Source of the DNA: Enhydrobacter aerosaccus
GTDB taxonomy: Bacteria > Pseudomonadota > Alphaproteobacteria > Reyranellales > Reyranellaceae
Assembly (NCBI RefSeq): GCF_900167455.1
Contig: NZ_FUWJ01000001.1
Coordinates: 1,860,001 to 1,924,000, forward strand
Direction: 5' to 3'
Length of the DNA: 64,000 nt
Below are positions 9,566 through 18,200 of this stretch, one piece after another; within the stretch, counting starts at the first letter, position 1, and every line of letters starts with the position of its first letter. The notes beneath the pieces are model-generated. The model had not been told where the DNA came from, made no database searches, and saw only the letters and a program-made list of their open reading frames with translations. A program made the translations under genes and the position numbers.

Positions 9566-10519
9566 ATGTTCAGACACGACCGCCATGCTCGCGCCGGCGC
9601 CGACCGGACGAGTCTCTACGACGACATCACCAACAAGATCATCGCCGAGCTGGAGGCCGGCCGCGTGCCCTGGGTCCAGCCCTGGGGCACGGCGGCGGCG
9701 AAGGCGCCGCTCGCCATGCCGGTCAACGCCGCCACCGGCCGCGCCTATTCCGGGATCAACGTGCTGATCCTCTGGGGCGCGGTCGTCGAGCATGGCTTTC
9801 CGGTCCAGAGCTGGCTGACTTTCCGCCAGGCGCTCTCGCTCGGCGGCCATGTCCGCAAGGGCGAGCGCGGCACCACCGTCGTCTACGCCGATCGCTTCAT
9901 TCCAGACGACGAGAAGAAGCGCGCGCAGGAGACCGGCGAGGAAGCGCAGGCCATTCCGTTCCTGAAGCGCTTCACCGTGTTCAATGTCGCGCAGTGCGAG
10001 GACCTGCCCGACGGCCTTGCCGTCGTACCGCCCGCGCCGGAACCCGGCCTGATCGAGCCGCGCGTCGAGGCGCTGATCAAGGCAACCGGTATCGATTTCC
10101 GCATCGGCGGCGACCGCGCCTTCTATGTCCCGGCGCAAGACTACGTCCAGGTGCCGCCGCCGCAGTCTTACTTCGAGCCTATCAACTGGCACCGCACGGC
10201 CCTGCATGAGCTCGGCCACGCCACGGGCCATGCGTCGCGTCTCGGCCGCGACCTATCGGGCTCCTTCGGCTCGAAGAAGTACGCCTTCGAGGAACTGGTC
10301 GCCGAGATGAACGCGGCCTTCTGCTGCGCCTCGCTCGGCATCAATCCGACCGTGCGCCACGCCGACTACATCGGCTCGTGGCTGGAGGTGCTGCGCGAGG
10401 ATAATCGCGCCATCGTCCGCGCCGCGTCCCAGGCGAGCAAGGCGGCCGATTGGCTGCTGGCGTTCCTCCCCGAAACGGAGATCGCCGGCGAACCCGCGAA
10501 CGACAGGAGGGCAGCATGA
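9566..10519 (+). CDS. ardC: ArdC-like antirestriction protein (ssDNA-binding domain plus zincin-like peptidase)
   Basis: 317 residues. The N-terminal part (SLYDDITNKIIAELEAGRVPW) is the ArdC single-stranded-DNA-binding domain. The C-terminal zincin-like part has HELGHATGH (about residues 214-222) as zinc site. ArdC proteins enter with, or are expressed early from, transferred DNA and shield it from restriction. The gene ends with an ATGA overlap to a DUF2958 gene. ATG 9566 follows the structured leader and a GGAG. It would lie in the leading region if the predicted nic site is correct. Confidence 0.88.
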   Translation: MFRHDRHARAGADRTSLYDDITNKIIAELEAGRVPWVQPWGTAAAKAPLAMPVNAATGRAYSGINVLILWGAVVEHGFPVQSWLTFRQALSLGGHVRKGERGTTVVYADRFIPDDEKKRAQETGEEAQAIPFLKRFTVFNVAQCEDLPDGLAVVPPAPEPGLIEPRVEALIKATGIDFRIGGDRAFYVPAQDYVQVPPPQSYFEPINWHRTALHELGHATGHASRLGRDLSGSFGSKKYAFEELVAEMNAAFCCASLGINPTVRHADYIGSWLEVLREDNRAIVRAASQASKAADWLLAFLPETEIAGEPANDRRAA

Positions 10520-10887
10520 TCCTCCTGACCGACGACCTGCGCGAGCGCCTGCTCGCCAATGGCCTTGAACGCGGCGCTGACCATGTGCCCGTCGTCAAGT
10601 TCTTCAACCCGCTGGGCCAAGGCATCTGGCTCGCGACCGAACTGGACGCAGATGGCCATACCCTCTTCGGCCTCGCCGATCTCGGCTATCCTGAGCTCGG
10701 CAGTTTCTCGCTCGAAGAACTCGCTTCGATCGTCCTGCCGTTCGGCATGGGGATCGAGCGCGACATTCTCTTCACCGGCGACTTTCCGATCTCGGTCTGG
10801 GCGGAAGCCGCCCGCCAGGCGGGAAGCATCCGGGCGGCCGAGCGCATCCTCTACCGAGCGGCTTCGCCTCGACGTGACGGCGCGTGA
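10516..10887 (+). CDS. DUF2958 family protein
   Basis: 123 residues, starting at an ATG overlapping the ardC stop (ATGA). The sequence reads through NPLGQGIWLATELDADGHTLFGLADLGYPELG and FSLEELASIVLPFGMGIERDILF, the recognisable DUF2958 pattern. These small proteins commonly follow ardC in alphaproteobacterial ICEs. Their biochemical role is not known, and coupling to ardC suggests a function in establishment in the recipient. Confidence 0.8.
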   Translation: MILLTDDLRERLLANGLERGADHVPVVKFFNPLGQGIWLATELDADGHTLFGLADLGYPELGSFSLEELASIVLPFGMGIERDILFTGDFPISVWAEAARQAGSIRAAERILYRAASPRRDGA

Positions 10888-10910
10888 CACCTATCCTGAA
10901 ACCCGCCGCG

Positions 10911-10938
10911 CCGGAGATGCGCGTTTGCGCTTCTCCGG
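10911..10938 (+). terminator. Hairpin downstream of DUF2958
   Basis: CCGGAGA (10911-10917) pairs with TCTCCGG (10932-10938), and inside it GCGC (10919-10922) pairs with GCGC (10927-10930). The loop is four bases. It follows the DUF2958 stop and precedes the leader of the parB-like gene. There is no strong T run, so it may be an attenuator or a transcript-end stabiliser rather than a full terminator. Confidence 0.4.
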
Positions 10939-11002
10939 TTCTACGCCCCTCCGGATCGCCGGAAGGCGCCGTCCTCAGAGTGAGAGGGCGGCGCTTCGCT
11001 TC

Positions 11003-11046
11003 GTGACGGGTTGGAAGCCGGGAGAGAGGCTCTCGGCGCCCGTCGC
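11003..11046 (+). promoter_or_regulatory. Nested-hairpin leader of the parB-like gene
   Basis: The outer stem GTGACGGG (11003-11010) with CCCGTCGC (11039-11046) is identical to that before ardC. The inner stem differs: GCC plus GAGAG (11017-11026, with two bulged G) pairs with CTCTCGGC (11030-11037). A GGAG ribosome-binding site starts at the base after the stem, and the ATG is 13 bases downstream of the structure. Confidence 0.6.
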
Positions 11047-11059
11047 GGAGTATCCCGAC

Positions 11060-13213
11060 ATGGCAAAGGCTGCCAGGAAGATCGTCTTCTCGCGCTCGCG
11101 CGACATCCCCTTCAACAAGCTCGTGCTCTCGGAGTCCAATGTCCGGCGCACCCGGCCGGAGGTTGAGCTCGACGAGCTGGTCCACGACATCGACCGGCGC
11201 GAGGACCTCGTGCAGGGCCTCAACGTTCGCGCCATCCTCGACGCGGACGGCAACGAGACCGGCATGTTCGAGGTGCCAGCGGGCGGACGCCGCTATCGCG
11301 CCATCGAGCGCCTCGTGAAGGCGAAGCGATTCCCGAAGGACGGGCTCGTCCCCTGCATCGTACGCAAATCCGACACCAGGATCCTCGCCGAGGACGACTC
11401 CCTCGCCGAGAACCTGCTTCGCGCCGGGCTTCATCCGCTCGACCAGTTCCGCGCCTTCCAGGACATGCTTGACAAGGGCATGACCGAGCAGGAAATCGCC
11501 GCGGCCTATCTCACGACCGTCCAGGTCGTGAAGCAGCGGCTTCGCCTCAACGCCGTCTCGCCCCTGCTGCGCGAGGCCTATGCCGAGGAGCGGATGACGC
11601 TCGACATGCTGATGGCCTTCACCGTCAACCCAGACCACCAGCGCCAGGAGCAGGTGTGGGAGGCCGTGCAGCATTCCTACAATCGGCAGCCCTGGCATAT
11701 CCGCCAGCTTCTTACCGAGACCACGATCCCGGCCTCCGACAAGCGCGCGCGCTTCGTCGGCATCGATGCCTATGTCGCGGCCGGCGGCGCCGTCCTGCGC
11801 GATTTGTTCGAGGACGATGACGGCGGCTGGCTTGCCGATCCCTCGGTCCTTCACCGCCTGGTCAGCGAGAAGCTGAAGACAGTCGCGGATGGGATCGCGA
11901 GCGAAGGCTGGAAGTGGATCAAGATCGACCTCGACCTGCCCTACGGCTACGACCACGGCCTGCGCCAGATCGGCGGCACCTTCGTCGATCTCACCGAGAA
12001 AGAGCGGGACGAACGCGAGGCGCTGCGCGCCGAGTACGACCGGCTCGAAGCGGAATATGACGGCGCCGACGATCTGCCGGACGAGATCGACCGGCGCCTG
12101 GGCGAGATCGAGGAGGCGCTTGAAGCCTTCGAGAAGCGTCCCGTCGTCTATGACCCCGCCGACATCGCGCGCGCCGGCGTTTTCGTCAGCGTCGATCGAG
12201 ACGGCGACCTCGTGGTCGATCGCGGCTATGTGCGGCCCGAAGACGAGGCGCCGATCACCGTCGGACGCAGCGACGCCGAAACCGACGGAGAATCCGACGG
12301 GGACGATGCTCCCGCGGCGCCGTCCGCTCAACGCGCCGTCATCACGATTGGCGGCCAGGGCACGGACGCGGACGATGACGAGGAGGACGACGCCATCAAG
12401 CCGCTGCCCGAGCGGCTGGTCATCGAGCTCACCGCCCATCGCACGCTGGCGCTGCGCGACGCGGTCGCCAACCATCCGCATGTCGCGCTGACGGCGCTCC
12501 TACACAGGCTGGTGCTCGATGCGTTCAAGCGCAACGCGCACGGCTGCGCCGCCGAGGCGTCGGTCCGGGAGGTCCACTTCCCCGTCCAGGCCCCCGACCT
12601 GAAGGACAGCGCTTCCGCCAAGGCCATCCAGGCACGCGTGGAGGCCTGGGAGGCGGACATGCCGCTCGATGACGACGATCGGCTGTGGGACTGGATCGCC
12701 GGCCTCGACGATGCGAGCCGCCTCGCGCTGCTCGCCCACTGCGTCAGCTATGGCATCAACGCGCTCTACGAGCGCCCGAATCCCCATAGCGGCTATGGCG
12801 TCACCCAGCACGGTCTCGATCGGCGCATGCGCGATGCCGATCGGCTGGCGCGCGCCACCGGCCTCGACATGGTGGAGGCCGGCTGGCGGCCGACGGTGGC
12901 GAACTATCTCGGCCGCGTCACGAAGAGCCGGATCGTCGAAGCCGTGCGGGAAGCGCTCGGCGAGGAGAAGGCTCAGCTCATCGACCATCTCAAGAAGCCC
13001 GAGATGGCCAAGGAGGCCGAACGCCTGCTCGCCGACACCGGCTGGCTGCCGGAGCCGCTGCGGTCCGCCGATCGCGATGCGACGACCTCGGTCGATGTAA
13101 GCGGAGGTGAAGGCGATGAAACACTGCCGGCCTTCCTCGCCGACGATGAGGACGAGCAGGCGGATGACGGCGAAGGCGATGCCGACGACCCGGCGATGAT
13201 CGCCGCCGAGTGA
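11060..13213 (+). CDS. Large ParB/RepB/Spo0J-family partition-like protein
   Basis: 717 residues. The N-terminal third carries the ParB nuclease-like fold: IPFNKLVLSESNVRRT, an EVPAGGRRYRA segment and EDDSLAENLLRAGLHPLDQF, followed by a helix-turn-helix region with TEQEIAAAYLTTVQVVKQRL. The rest is long and acidic, with charged coiled-coil-like sequence (about 320-380) and an Asp/Glu-rich C-terminus. ParB proteins bind centromere-like sites and partner with ParA; a ParA is encoded at 27.5 kb rather than next door, so pairing is uncertain. ATG 11060 was chosen because it follows GGAG and the leader; longer in-frame starts read into low-quality sequence. Confidence 0.85.
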   Translation: MAKAARKIVFSRSRDIPFNKLVLSESNVRRTRPEVELDELVHDIDRREDLVQGLNVRAILDADGNETGMFEVPAGGRRYRAIERLVKAKRFPKDGLVPCIVRKSDTRILAEDDSLAENLLRAGLHPLDQFRAFQDMLDKGMTEQEIAAAYLTTVQVVKQRLRLNAVSPLLREAYAEERMTLDMLMAFTVNPDHQRQEQVWEAVQHSYNRQPWHIRQLLTETTIPASDKRARFVGIDAYVAAGGAVLRDLFEDDDGGWLADPSVLHRLVSEKLKTVADGIASEGWKWIKIDLDLPYGYDHGLRQIGGTFVDLTEKERDEREALRAEYDRLEAEYDGADDLPDEIDRRLGEIEEALEAFEKRPVVYDPADIARAGVFVSVDRDGDLVVDRGYVRPEDEAPITVGRSDAETDGESDGDDAPAAPSAQRAVITIGGQGTDADDDEEDDAIKPLPERLVIELTAHRTLALRDAVANHPHVALTALLHRLVLDAFKRNAHGCAAEASVREVHFPVQAPDLKDSASAKAIQARVEAWEADMPLDDDDRLWDWIAGLDDASRLALLAHCVSYGINALYERPNPHSGYGVTQHGLDRRMRDADRLARATGLDMVEAGWRPTVANYLGRVTKSRIVEAVREALGEEKAQLIDHLKKPEMAKEAERLLADTGWLPEPLRSADRDATTSVDVSGGEGDETLPAFLADDEDEQADDGEGDADDPAMIAAE

Positions 13214-13221
13214 CGCGACCA

Positions 13222-13250
13222 CGGCGGGAGCGGCCTCGCCGCTCCTGCCG
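13222..13250 (+). terminator. Strong hairpin after the parB-like gene
   Basis: A 12-pair stem (13222-13233 with 13239-13250, one G-U) with loop CCTCG, beginning nine bases after the stop codon. There is no T run, so termination would be factor-assisted, or it protects the 3' end. It ends 22 bases before the next start codon. Confidence 0.5.
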
Positions 13251-13272
13251 CCCCACAATCAGGAGCAATCCG

Positions 13273-13494
13273 ATGACCAAGCTCAGCTCGGCCACGCCTC
13301 GCCGCGTCGTCTTCCAGTATCTCGTGCCCGTCCATGTCGAGGTCGAGGACGGCCTCGTCTGCAGCGTGACGGTGATCGACGAAACGCCCGTCGAGAACCC
13401 GACCGTCGTGGAAGGCGATGCCGACTATCTCGAAGCGGCGGTGAAGGCCGCTGATGACGGCCAGCCCTGGCCGTCATGGCAGTTCGGCTCCTAG
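13273..13494 (+). CDS. Small conserved-type ICE protein, function unknown
   Basis: 73 residues, with AGGAG-type ribosome-binding site (13261-13265) before ATG 13273. The sequence has VFQYLVPVHVEVEDGLVCSVTVIDETPVENP, an alternating hydrophobic beta-strand pattern, and ends in a short acidic helix. I do not recognise a named family. It is the first of a series of small genes between parB and the strawberry-notch helicase, a position where such elements carry uncharacterised conserved genes. Confidence 0.6.
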   Translation: MTKLSSATPRRVVFQYLVPVHVEVEDGLVCSVTVIDETPVENPTVVEGDADYLEAAVKAADDGQPWPSWQFGS

Positions 13495-13522
13495 CCCGAC
13501 CTTCTCTCCATCCAACCCCAAC

Positions 13523-13550
13523 AGCCCGGCCATCGCGCCGGGCTTTCGCG
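13523..13550 (+). terminator. Rho-independent terminator
   Basis: AGCCCGGC (13523-13530) pairs perfectly with GCCGGGCT (13537-13544) around loop CATCGC, followed by TTTCGCGTTTT. The same stem and loop recur at 14447-14468. It lies in the gap between two small genes, 16 bases before the next AGGAG. Confidence 0.75.
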
Positions 13551-13566
13551 TTTTCAGGAGGCTGTC

Positions 13567-14220
13567 ATGCCCACCTATACCGTCGAGACCACCTACCGCG
13601 TGCCGGTCTACCGGCAGCGCACCTATCATGCCGCGACACCGGCCGAGGCCTGTCGCCAGGCCATCGAGGACGATGACTGGTCCAACGACAAGCTCGACTA
13701 CGAGGCCGCCGGCGAAACCTATGTCACCGGCATCTGGATCGGCGCTGACGCCGCCTATTCGGGCGAGGCCGTCCCGGTCCCGTCGCACTTCGATGAGACC
13801 ATTCAGCGGAAGGCCGCGCACTTCGAGGTGCTGTTCGGCCTTCTGAAGATCGTCATTGCGGATGAGGTCGCCCAGCGGCGCACGGATGCCTACTGGCTCG
13901 CACGGGCGAGCGCCGCGGTCGCGAAGGCCGAAGCGATCCTTGCTGGAGCGCGCGATCCCGACGAACCCGTCACGGCTCCACGCCCACGTCACGTCCTCGC
14001 GCAGCTCCAGGAGGACCGCGTTCGGGACCAGATTGGCGCGATCATCGAGACCGATCCGGAATTCGCAGGTGTGACCGCGGACGCCGTGCCGGACGCTGAC
14101 ATTCACAGTGCATGCGTGTCCGTCGCCGCCAACATCGACTTGTCGGAGGAAGTCGGCGCGGCGGAATTCCGCGCGGCGCTCGCCGCCCTGCGAGCGGCGA
14201 AGCAGGCGGACGGAGGCTGA
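13567..14220 (+). CDS. Hypothetical protein of the ICE leading region
   Basis: 217 residues. The N-terminus MPTYTVETTYRVPVYRQRTYHA looks like an antiparallel beta sheet, then APAEACRQAIEDDDW and GIWIGADAAYSG; the C-terminal half is predicted helical and acidic. I do not recognise a characterised family, and it has no signal peptide or membrane segment. AGGAG lies at 13556-13560. Its TGA overlaps the region just before the ATG of the next small gene, so the two are probably cotranslated. Confidence 0.6.
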   Translation: MPTYTVETTYRVPVYRQRTYHAATPAEACRQAIEDDDWSNDKLDYEAAGETYVTGIWIGADAAYSGEAVPVPSHFDETIQRKAAHFEVLFGLLKIVIADEVAQRRTDAYWLARASAAVAKAEAILAGARDPDEPVTAPRPRHVLAQLQEDRVRDQIGAIIETDPEFAGVTADAVPDADIHSACVSVAANIDLSEEVGAAEFRAALAALRAAKQADGG

Positions 14221-14221
14221 G

Positions 14222-14416
14222 ATGCACAGCACCTATCTCCGCCTCGGCGTCACCGTCTGGGACAGCGACCGCACGGTGATCCGCGCGGCACGGCGCAAAC
14301 TCACGCGATCGGCACGGCGCGATCCGGCGAAGCGGGAGGCCCGCAAGCAATTCTACCGCGAGATGCTGGCGCATCACGCCAACGCGCAGCGCCTCGTCGC
14401 TGAATTCCGGCTCTGA
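14222..14416 (+). CDS. Small basic protein, function unknown
   Basis: 64 residues, starting one base after the preceding stop. It begins MHSTYLRLGVTVWDSDRTVIRAARRKL and is rich in Arg and Lys, mostly helical. No named family is recognised. The close spacing indicates one transcript with the preceding gene, and an identical terminator-type hairpin follows at 14447. Confidence 0.6.
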   Translation: MHSTYLRLGVTVWDSDRTVIRAARRKLTRSARRDPAKREARKQFYREMLAHHANAQRLVAEFRL

Positions 14417-14446
14417 CCCACCGACCGCAATCTCCTTTCTTCAACC

Positions 14447-14468
14447 AGCCCGGCCATCGCGCCGGGCT
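14447..14468 (+). terminator. Terminator hairpin, second copy
   Basis: AGCCCGGC (14447-14454) pairs with GCCGGGCT (14461-14468) around the loop CATCGC, identical in stem and loop to the hairpin at 13523-13544 and followed by TCGTCGTTTC. The downstream CAGGAG before the next start is also shared. Confidence 0.65.
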
Positions 14469-14489
14469 TCGTCGTTTCAGGAGCCTGAC

Positions 14490-14915
14490 ATGGCTGACTT
14501 CTTCACGCACTTCTCCTGCCTTCTCGATGTCCGCACGCCGGAGAACGCCGCGCGTGCGCTCGATCTCTACAATCGCATGATGGAGGAGAACGCCGCCGAT
14601 GACCCGCCATCCGAGGCGTTCCTCCTCTCCATCCAGCCCGAGCATGGCGGAACGCGGCTCTGGATTCGCGATGACACGACCGGCGATCCGCAGGCCGTCA
14701 TCGAATTCGTGCTCCGCTGCGCCGAGGAATTCGGCCTCACCGGACGGTGGGGCTTTCAGTGGGCGAATACCTGCTCGCGCCCGCGCGTGAACGCCTTCGG
14801 TGGCGGCGCGCATGTGCTCGATCTCGGCCGCCGCAAAACCGTCGCGTGGATCGCGACCAATGGCTGGCTCGACCGCACCTTGTCCACCCGGCCGGGAAAG
14901 CGAGGTGCGCCATGA
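14490..14915 (+). CDS. Hypothetical protein
   Basis: 141 residues, with CAGGAG ten bases before ATG 14490. The sequence contains RLWIRDDTTGDPQAVIEFVLRCAEEFGLTG and GGGAHVLDLGRRKTVAWIATNGWL, a mixed alpha/beta pattern without catalytic motifs that I can name. It overlaps the next start by ATGA, so it is translationally coupled to the DUF6117-like protein. Confidence 0.65.
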   Translation: MADFFTHFSCLLDVRTPENAARALDLYNRMMEENAADDPPSEAFLLSIQPEHGGTRLWIRDDTTGDPQAVIEFVLRCAEEFGLTGRWGFQWANTCSRPRVNAFGGGAHVLDLGRRKTVAWIATNGWLDRTLSTRPGKRGAP

Positions 14916-15154
14916 GCATCCCCGATCACGCCCGCGCCAATTTCGCGACGCTGCTCCGTGCTGCGGCGGACGGCAACCTCGCGCTCATGGAATGCACCGA
15001 TGCCGTTACCGGCGAGCCGCGCTACGTCATCTGCGCCGTGGGGCGCGACGGCACGGATTTCGTGTTCACGCCGTTCGGCCATCTCGCCGACGGCAACCCC
15101 TTCGACGCCTACGTGCCGCCATCAGCAACCCTGCCGGACGAACCGACTCCCTGA
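14912..15154 (+). CDS. DUF6117-like small protein
   Basis: 80 residues from ATG 14912, which overlaps the previous stop. The stretch HARANFATLLRAAADGNLALMECTDAVTGEPRYVICAV is the pattern I recall as DUF6117, found in alphaproteobacterial plasmids and ICEs. Its role is unknown. The recognisable part ends with FVFTPFGHLADGNPF and a proline-rich tail. The gene is followed by the structured leader of the strawberry-notch helicase. Confidence 0.65.
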   Translation: MSIPDHARANFATLLRAAADGNLALMECTDAVTGEPRYVICAVGRDGTDFVFTPFGHLADGNPFDAYVPPSATLPDEPTP

Positions 15155-15212
15155 TTCTCGCGTGCGTGGCGGCGCGCGGTGAAGGCTGCGGGACGAGAGG
15201 GAGAGCCTGGCC

Positions 15213-15270
15213 GGGACGGGTTTGAGCCGGTGCGGTCCAGAGAGAGAGCGCCGGCCGGCTCGCCCGTCTC
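15213..15270 (+). promoter_or_regulatory. Nested-hairpin leader of the strawberry-notch helicase
   Basis: The outer stem GGGACGGG (15213-15220) pairs with CCCGTCTC (15263-15270). The inner stem GAGCCGG (15224-15230) pairs with CCGGCTC (15255-15261). The inner stem is unrelated in sequence to those before ardC and parB while the outer stem keeps ACGGG/CCCGT. An AGAGG ribosome-binding site follows before ATG 15294. Confidence 0.55.
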
Positions 15271-15293
15271 CGCTCTCCCAGAGGTTCCCCGAC

Positions 15294-18200
15294 ATGACCC
15301 TGTCCACCGCTCTCGCGGCCGCGCCCGCGGCCGCGGCGTCGCCACTTGCACCCCGTTCCGGCGCCGCCGCGTGCACTGTTGCGGCTGCCCACCTTCTCCT
15401 TCCTCATCTCGAACAGGGTCGTCAGGTTGAGGCGGCGATCCTTCGCGCCGCGATGGAGCATGCCCTCGGCGGCTCCGATGCTTCCGGCGCCTGGGACTGG
15501 AAGACGGCCTACGACGCTTGCGAGGCCGCGACCGTCCTGTTTCTCCGCAAATTCGGAAAGGCGCTTCTGCGCAAGGCCGGTTCTCCGGCCGTCGCTCTTC
15601 CCATGCTGAACAAGATCGTCGGCCTCCTGCCGACGCACACACGCCGCTCGATCGAGAGCGAAGCCTTCCAGCAGTTCTCGACGCCGATTCCGCTTGGCCT
15701 CGCGGTCGCGACGGCCGCTGCCATTGCGCCCGGCGACCGCGTGCTCGAGCCCTCGGCCGGGACCGGCCTCCTCGCCATCCTCGCCGAGATGGCGGGCGGA
15801 GCGCTTGTCCTCAACGAGCTGGCGGAGACCCGCGCCGGCCTTCTCGCCCTCCTCTTTCCGCACATCGCCGTGAGCCGGCATGACGCCGCGCAGATTCACG
15901 ATCACCTCGACGCCGCAATCGTTCCGAGCGTCGTGATCATGAACCCGCCCTTCTCGGCGATGGCCAACGTGCAGGGCCGCATGGCCGACGCCGCGCTCCG
16001 CCATATCGGCTCAGCACTGGCTCGGCTCGGCGAAGGCGGCCGCCTGGTTGCGATCACCGGCGCCAATTTCGCGCCCGATGCACCGGCCTGGCGCGACACC
16101 TATGTCCGGCTTCAGGAGCGCGGCCGCGTCGTCTTCTCCGCCGCCATCGACGGCCGCGTCTATGCCAGGCACGGCACGACGTTCCCGACGCGGCTCACCG
16201 TGATCGACAAGCGTCCGGCCGACGATCCCACCATCTTCCCGGCCGCGCCCGGTGTCGCGCCGGACGCCGCCACGCTGCTGGCCTGGGTCACAGAGCACGT
16301 TCCGACGCGGCTGCCGGTCGACGCCTCGGTGGGGACACCCGTTGTCACCACAGCGCGCACGGCTCGCCGCTCCGTCGCGCGCAGCGCGCGCGCGGCCCCT
16401 CAGCCCAGCGCCGCCTCTAAACCCGAAGGCGTCGAGTTCGCCTATGAGACGATCGACTGGATGCCGCCGCAAGGCGCGCGTCTCTCCGATTCCATCTACG
16501 AGGACTACGCGCTCCAGAGCATCCGCATTCCCGGCGCTCAGGACCATCCGACGCAGCTCGTCCAGTCGGCGGCGATGGCCTCCGTCGCGCCGCCCAAACC
16601 GAGCTATCGTCCGCGCCTGCCCGCGAACATCCTGAACCTGCTCTCCGGCGCCCAGCTCGAAACCGTGATCTATGCCGGCGAAGCGCATTCCGGCTATCTC
16701 GCCGGCGCCTGGACGGTGGACGAAACGCTCGACGTGGTGACCGCCGCCGCCGAGGACGCCGAGGGCGCGGTCCGTTTCCGGCGCGGCTTCATGATCGGCG
16801 ACGGCACGGGCGTCGGCAAAGGACGCGAGGCCGCCGGCATCATCCTCGACAACTGGCTGCAGGGCCGCCGCAAGGCGTTGTGGATCTCGAAGAGCGACAA
16901 GCTGATCGAGGACGCGCGGCGCGACTGGTCCGCGCTCGGCATGGAGCGGCTGCTCATCACGCCGCTCTCCCGCTTCCCGCAGGGCAAGCCGATCACGCTG
17001 CGGGAAGGCATCCTATTTCTAACCTACGCCACGCTGCGCTCCGACGACCGCGGCGAAAGGCTTTCCCGCGTCAAGCAGATCGTTGAATGGTTGGGCTCCG
17101 GCTTCGACGGAGTGATCATTTTCGACGAAGCGCACGCCATGCAGAACGCGGTCGGCGCCAGGAGCGAACGCGGCGATCAGGAGGCCTCGCAGCAGGGCCG
17201 CGCGGGCCTGCGGCTCCAGCACGCGCTACCCGATGCGCGCGTCGTCTACGTCTCCGCCACCGGCGCGACCACCGTGCACAACCTCGCCTATGCACAACGG
17301 CTAGGCCTCTGGGGCAGCGATGACTTCCCGTTCTCAACCCGGGCCGAGTTCGTGGAGGCGATCGAGGCCGGTGGCGTCGCGGCGATGGAGGTGCTCGCCC
17401 GCGACCTGCGCGCGCTCGGGCTCTACACCTCCCGCTCGCTCTCCTTCGACGGCGTCGAATATGAGCTGGTCGAGCACGCGCTGACGCCCGAGCAGACCTG
17501 CATCTATGACGCCTATGCCGACGCCTTCGCGATCATTCACAACAACCTCGACGCCGCCATGCGGGCGGCCAACATCACCGGCGGCAGCGAGGGCGGATCG
17601 GGCACGCTGAACCGGCAGGCCAAGGCCGCCGCGCGATCGGCGTTCGAGAGCGCGAAGCAGCGCTTCTTCGGACACCTGCTCACCAGCATGAAGACGCCGA
17701 CCCTGATCCGCGCGATCGAGCGCGACCTCGAGCAAGGCCATGCCGCCGTCGTCCAGATCGTGTCGACGGGCGAGGCCCTGATGGAGCGGCGCCTCGCGGA
17801 GCTGCCGACCGACGAATGGAACGACGTCCGCGTCGACATCACGCCCCGCGAATACGTCCTCGACTATCTCGCCCATTCCTTCCCGGTCCAGCTCTACGAG
17901 CCTTACACCGACAGCGAGGGCAAGCTGTCGTCGCGTCCGGTCTATCGCGACGGCCAGCCGGTCGAGAGCCGCGAGGCCGTCGCGCGCCGGGATGCCCTGA
18001 TCGCGAAGCTCGCGAGCCTGCCGTCCGTCCCCGGCGCGCTCGACCAGATCGTCCAGCACTTCGGCGCCGACATGGTGGCCGAAGTGACGGGGCGCTCCCG
18101 CCGCATCGTCCGCAAGCCGGGCAGCGCCGGCCGAAGCGACCGTCTCATGGTCGAGACCCGCGCCGCGTCCGCCAACCTCGCCGAGGCGCAGGCCTTCATG

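Noticed and set aside
10772..12481. 569-codon minus-strand frame across the parB-like gene
   Set aside because: It is antisense to a gene with clear ParB motifs; its amino-acid pattern (many Val, Gly, Asp, Arg in no family order) is the usual complement of GC-rich codons.
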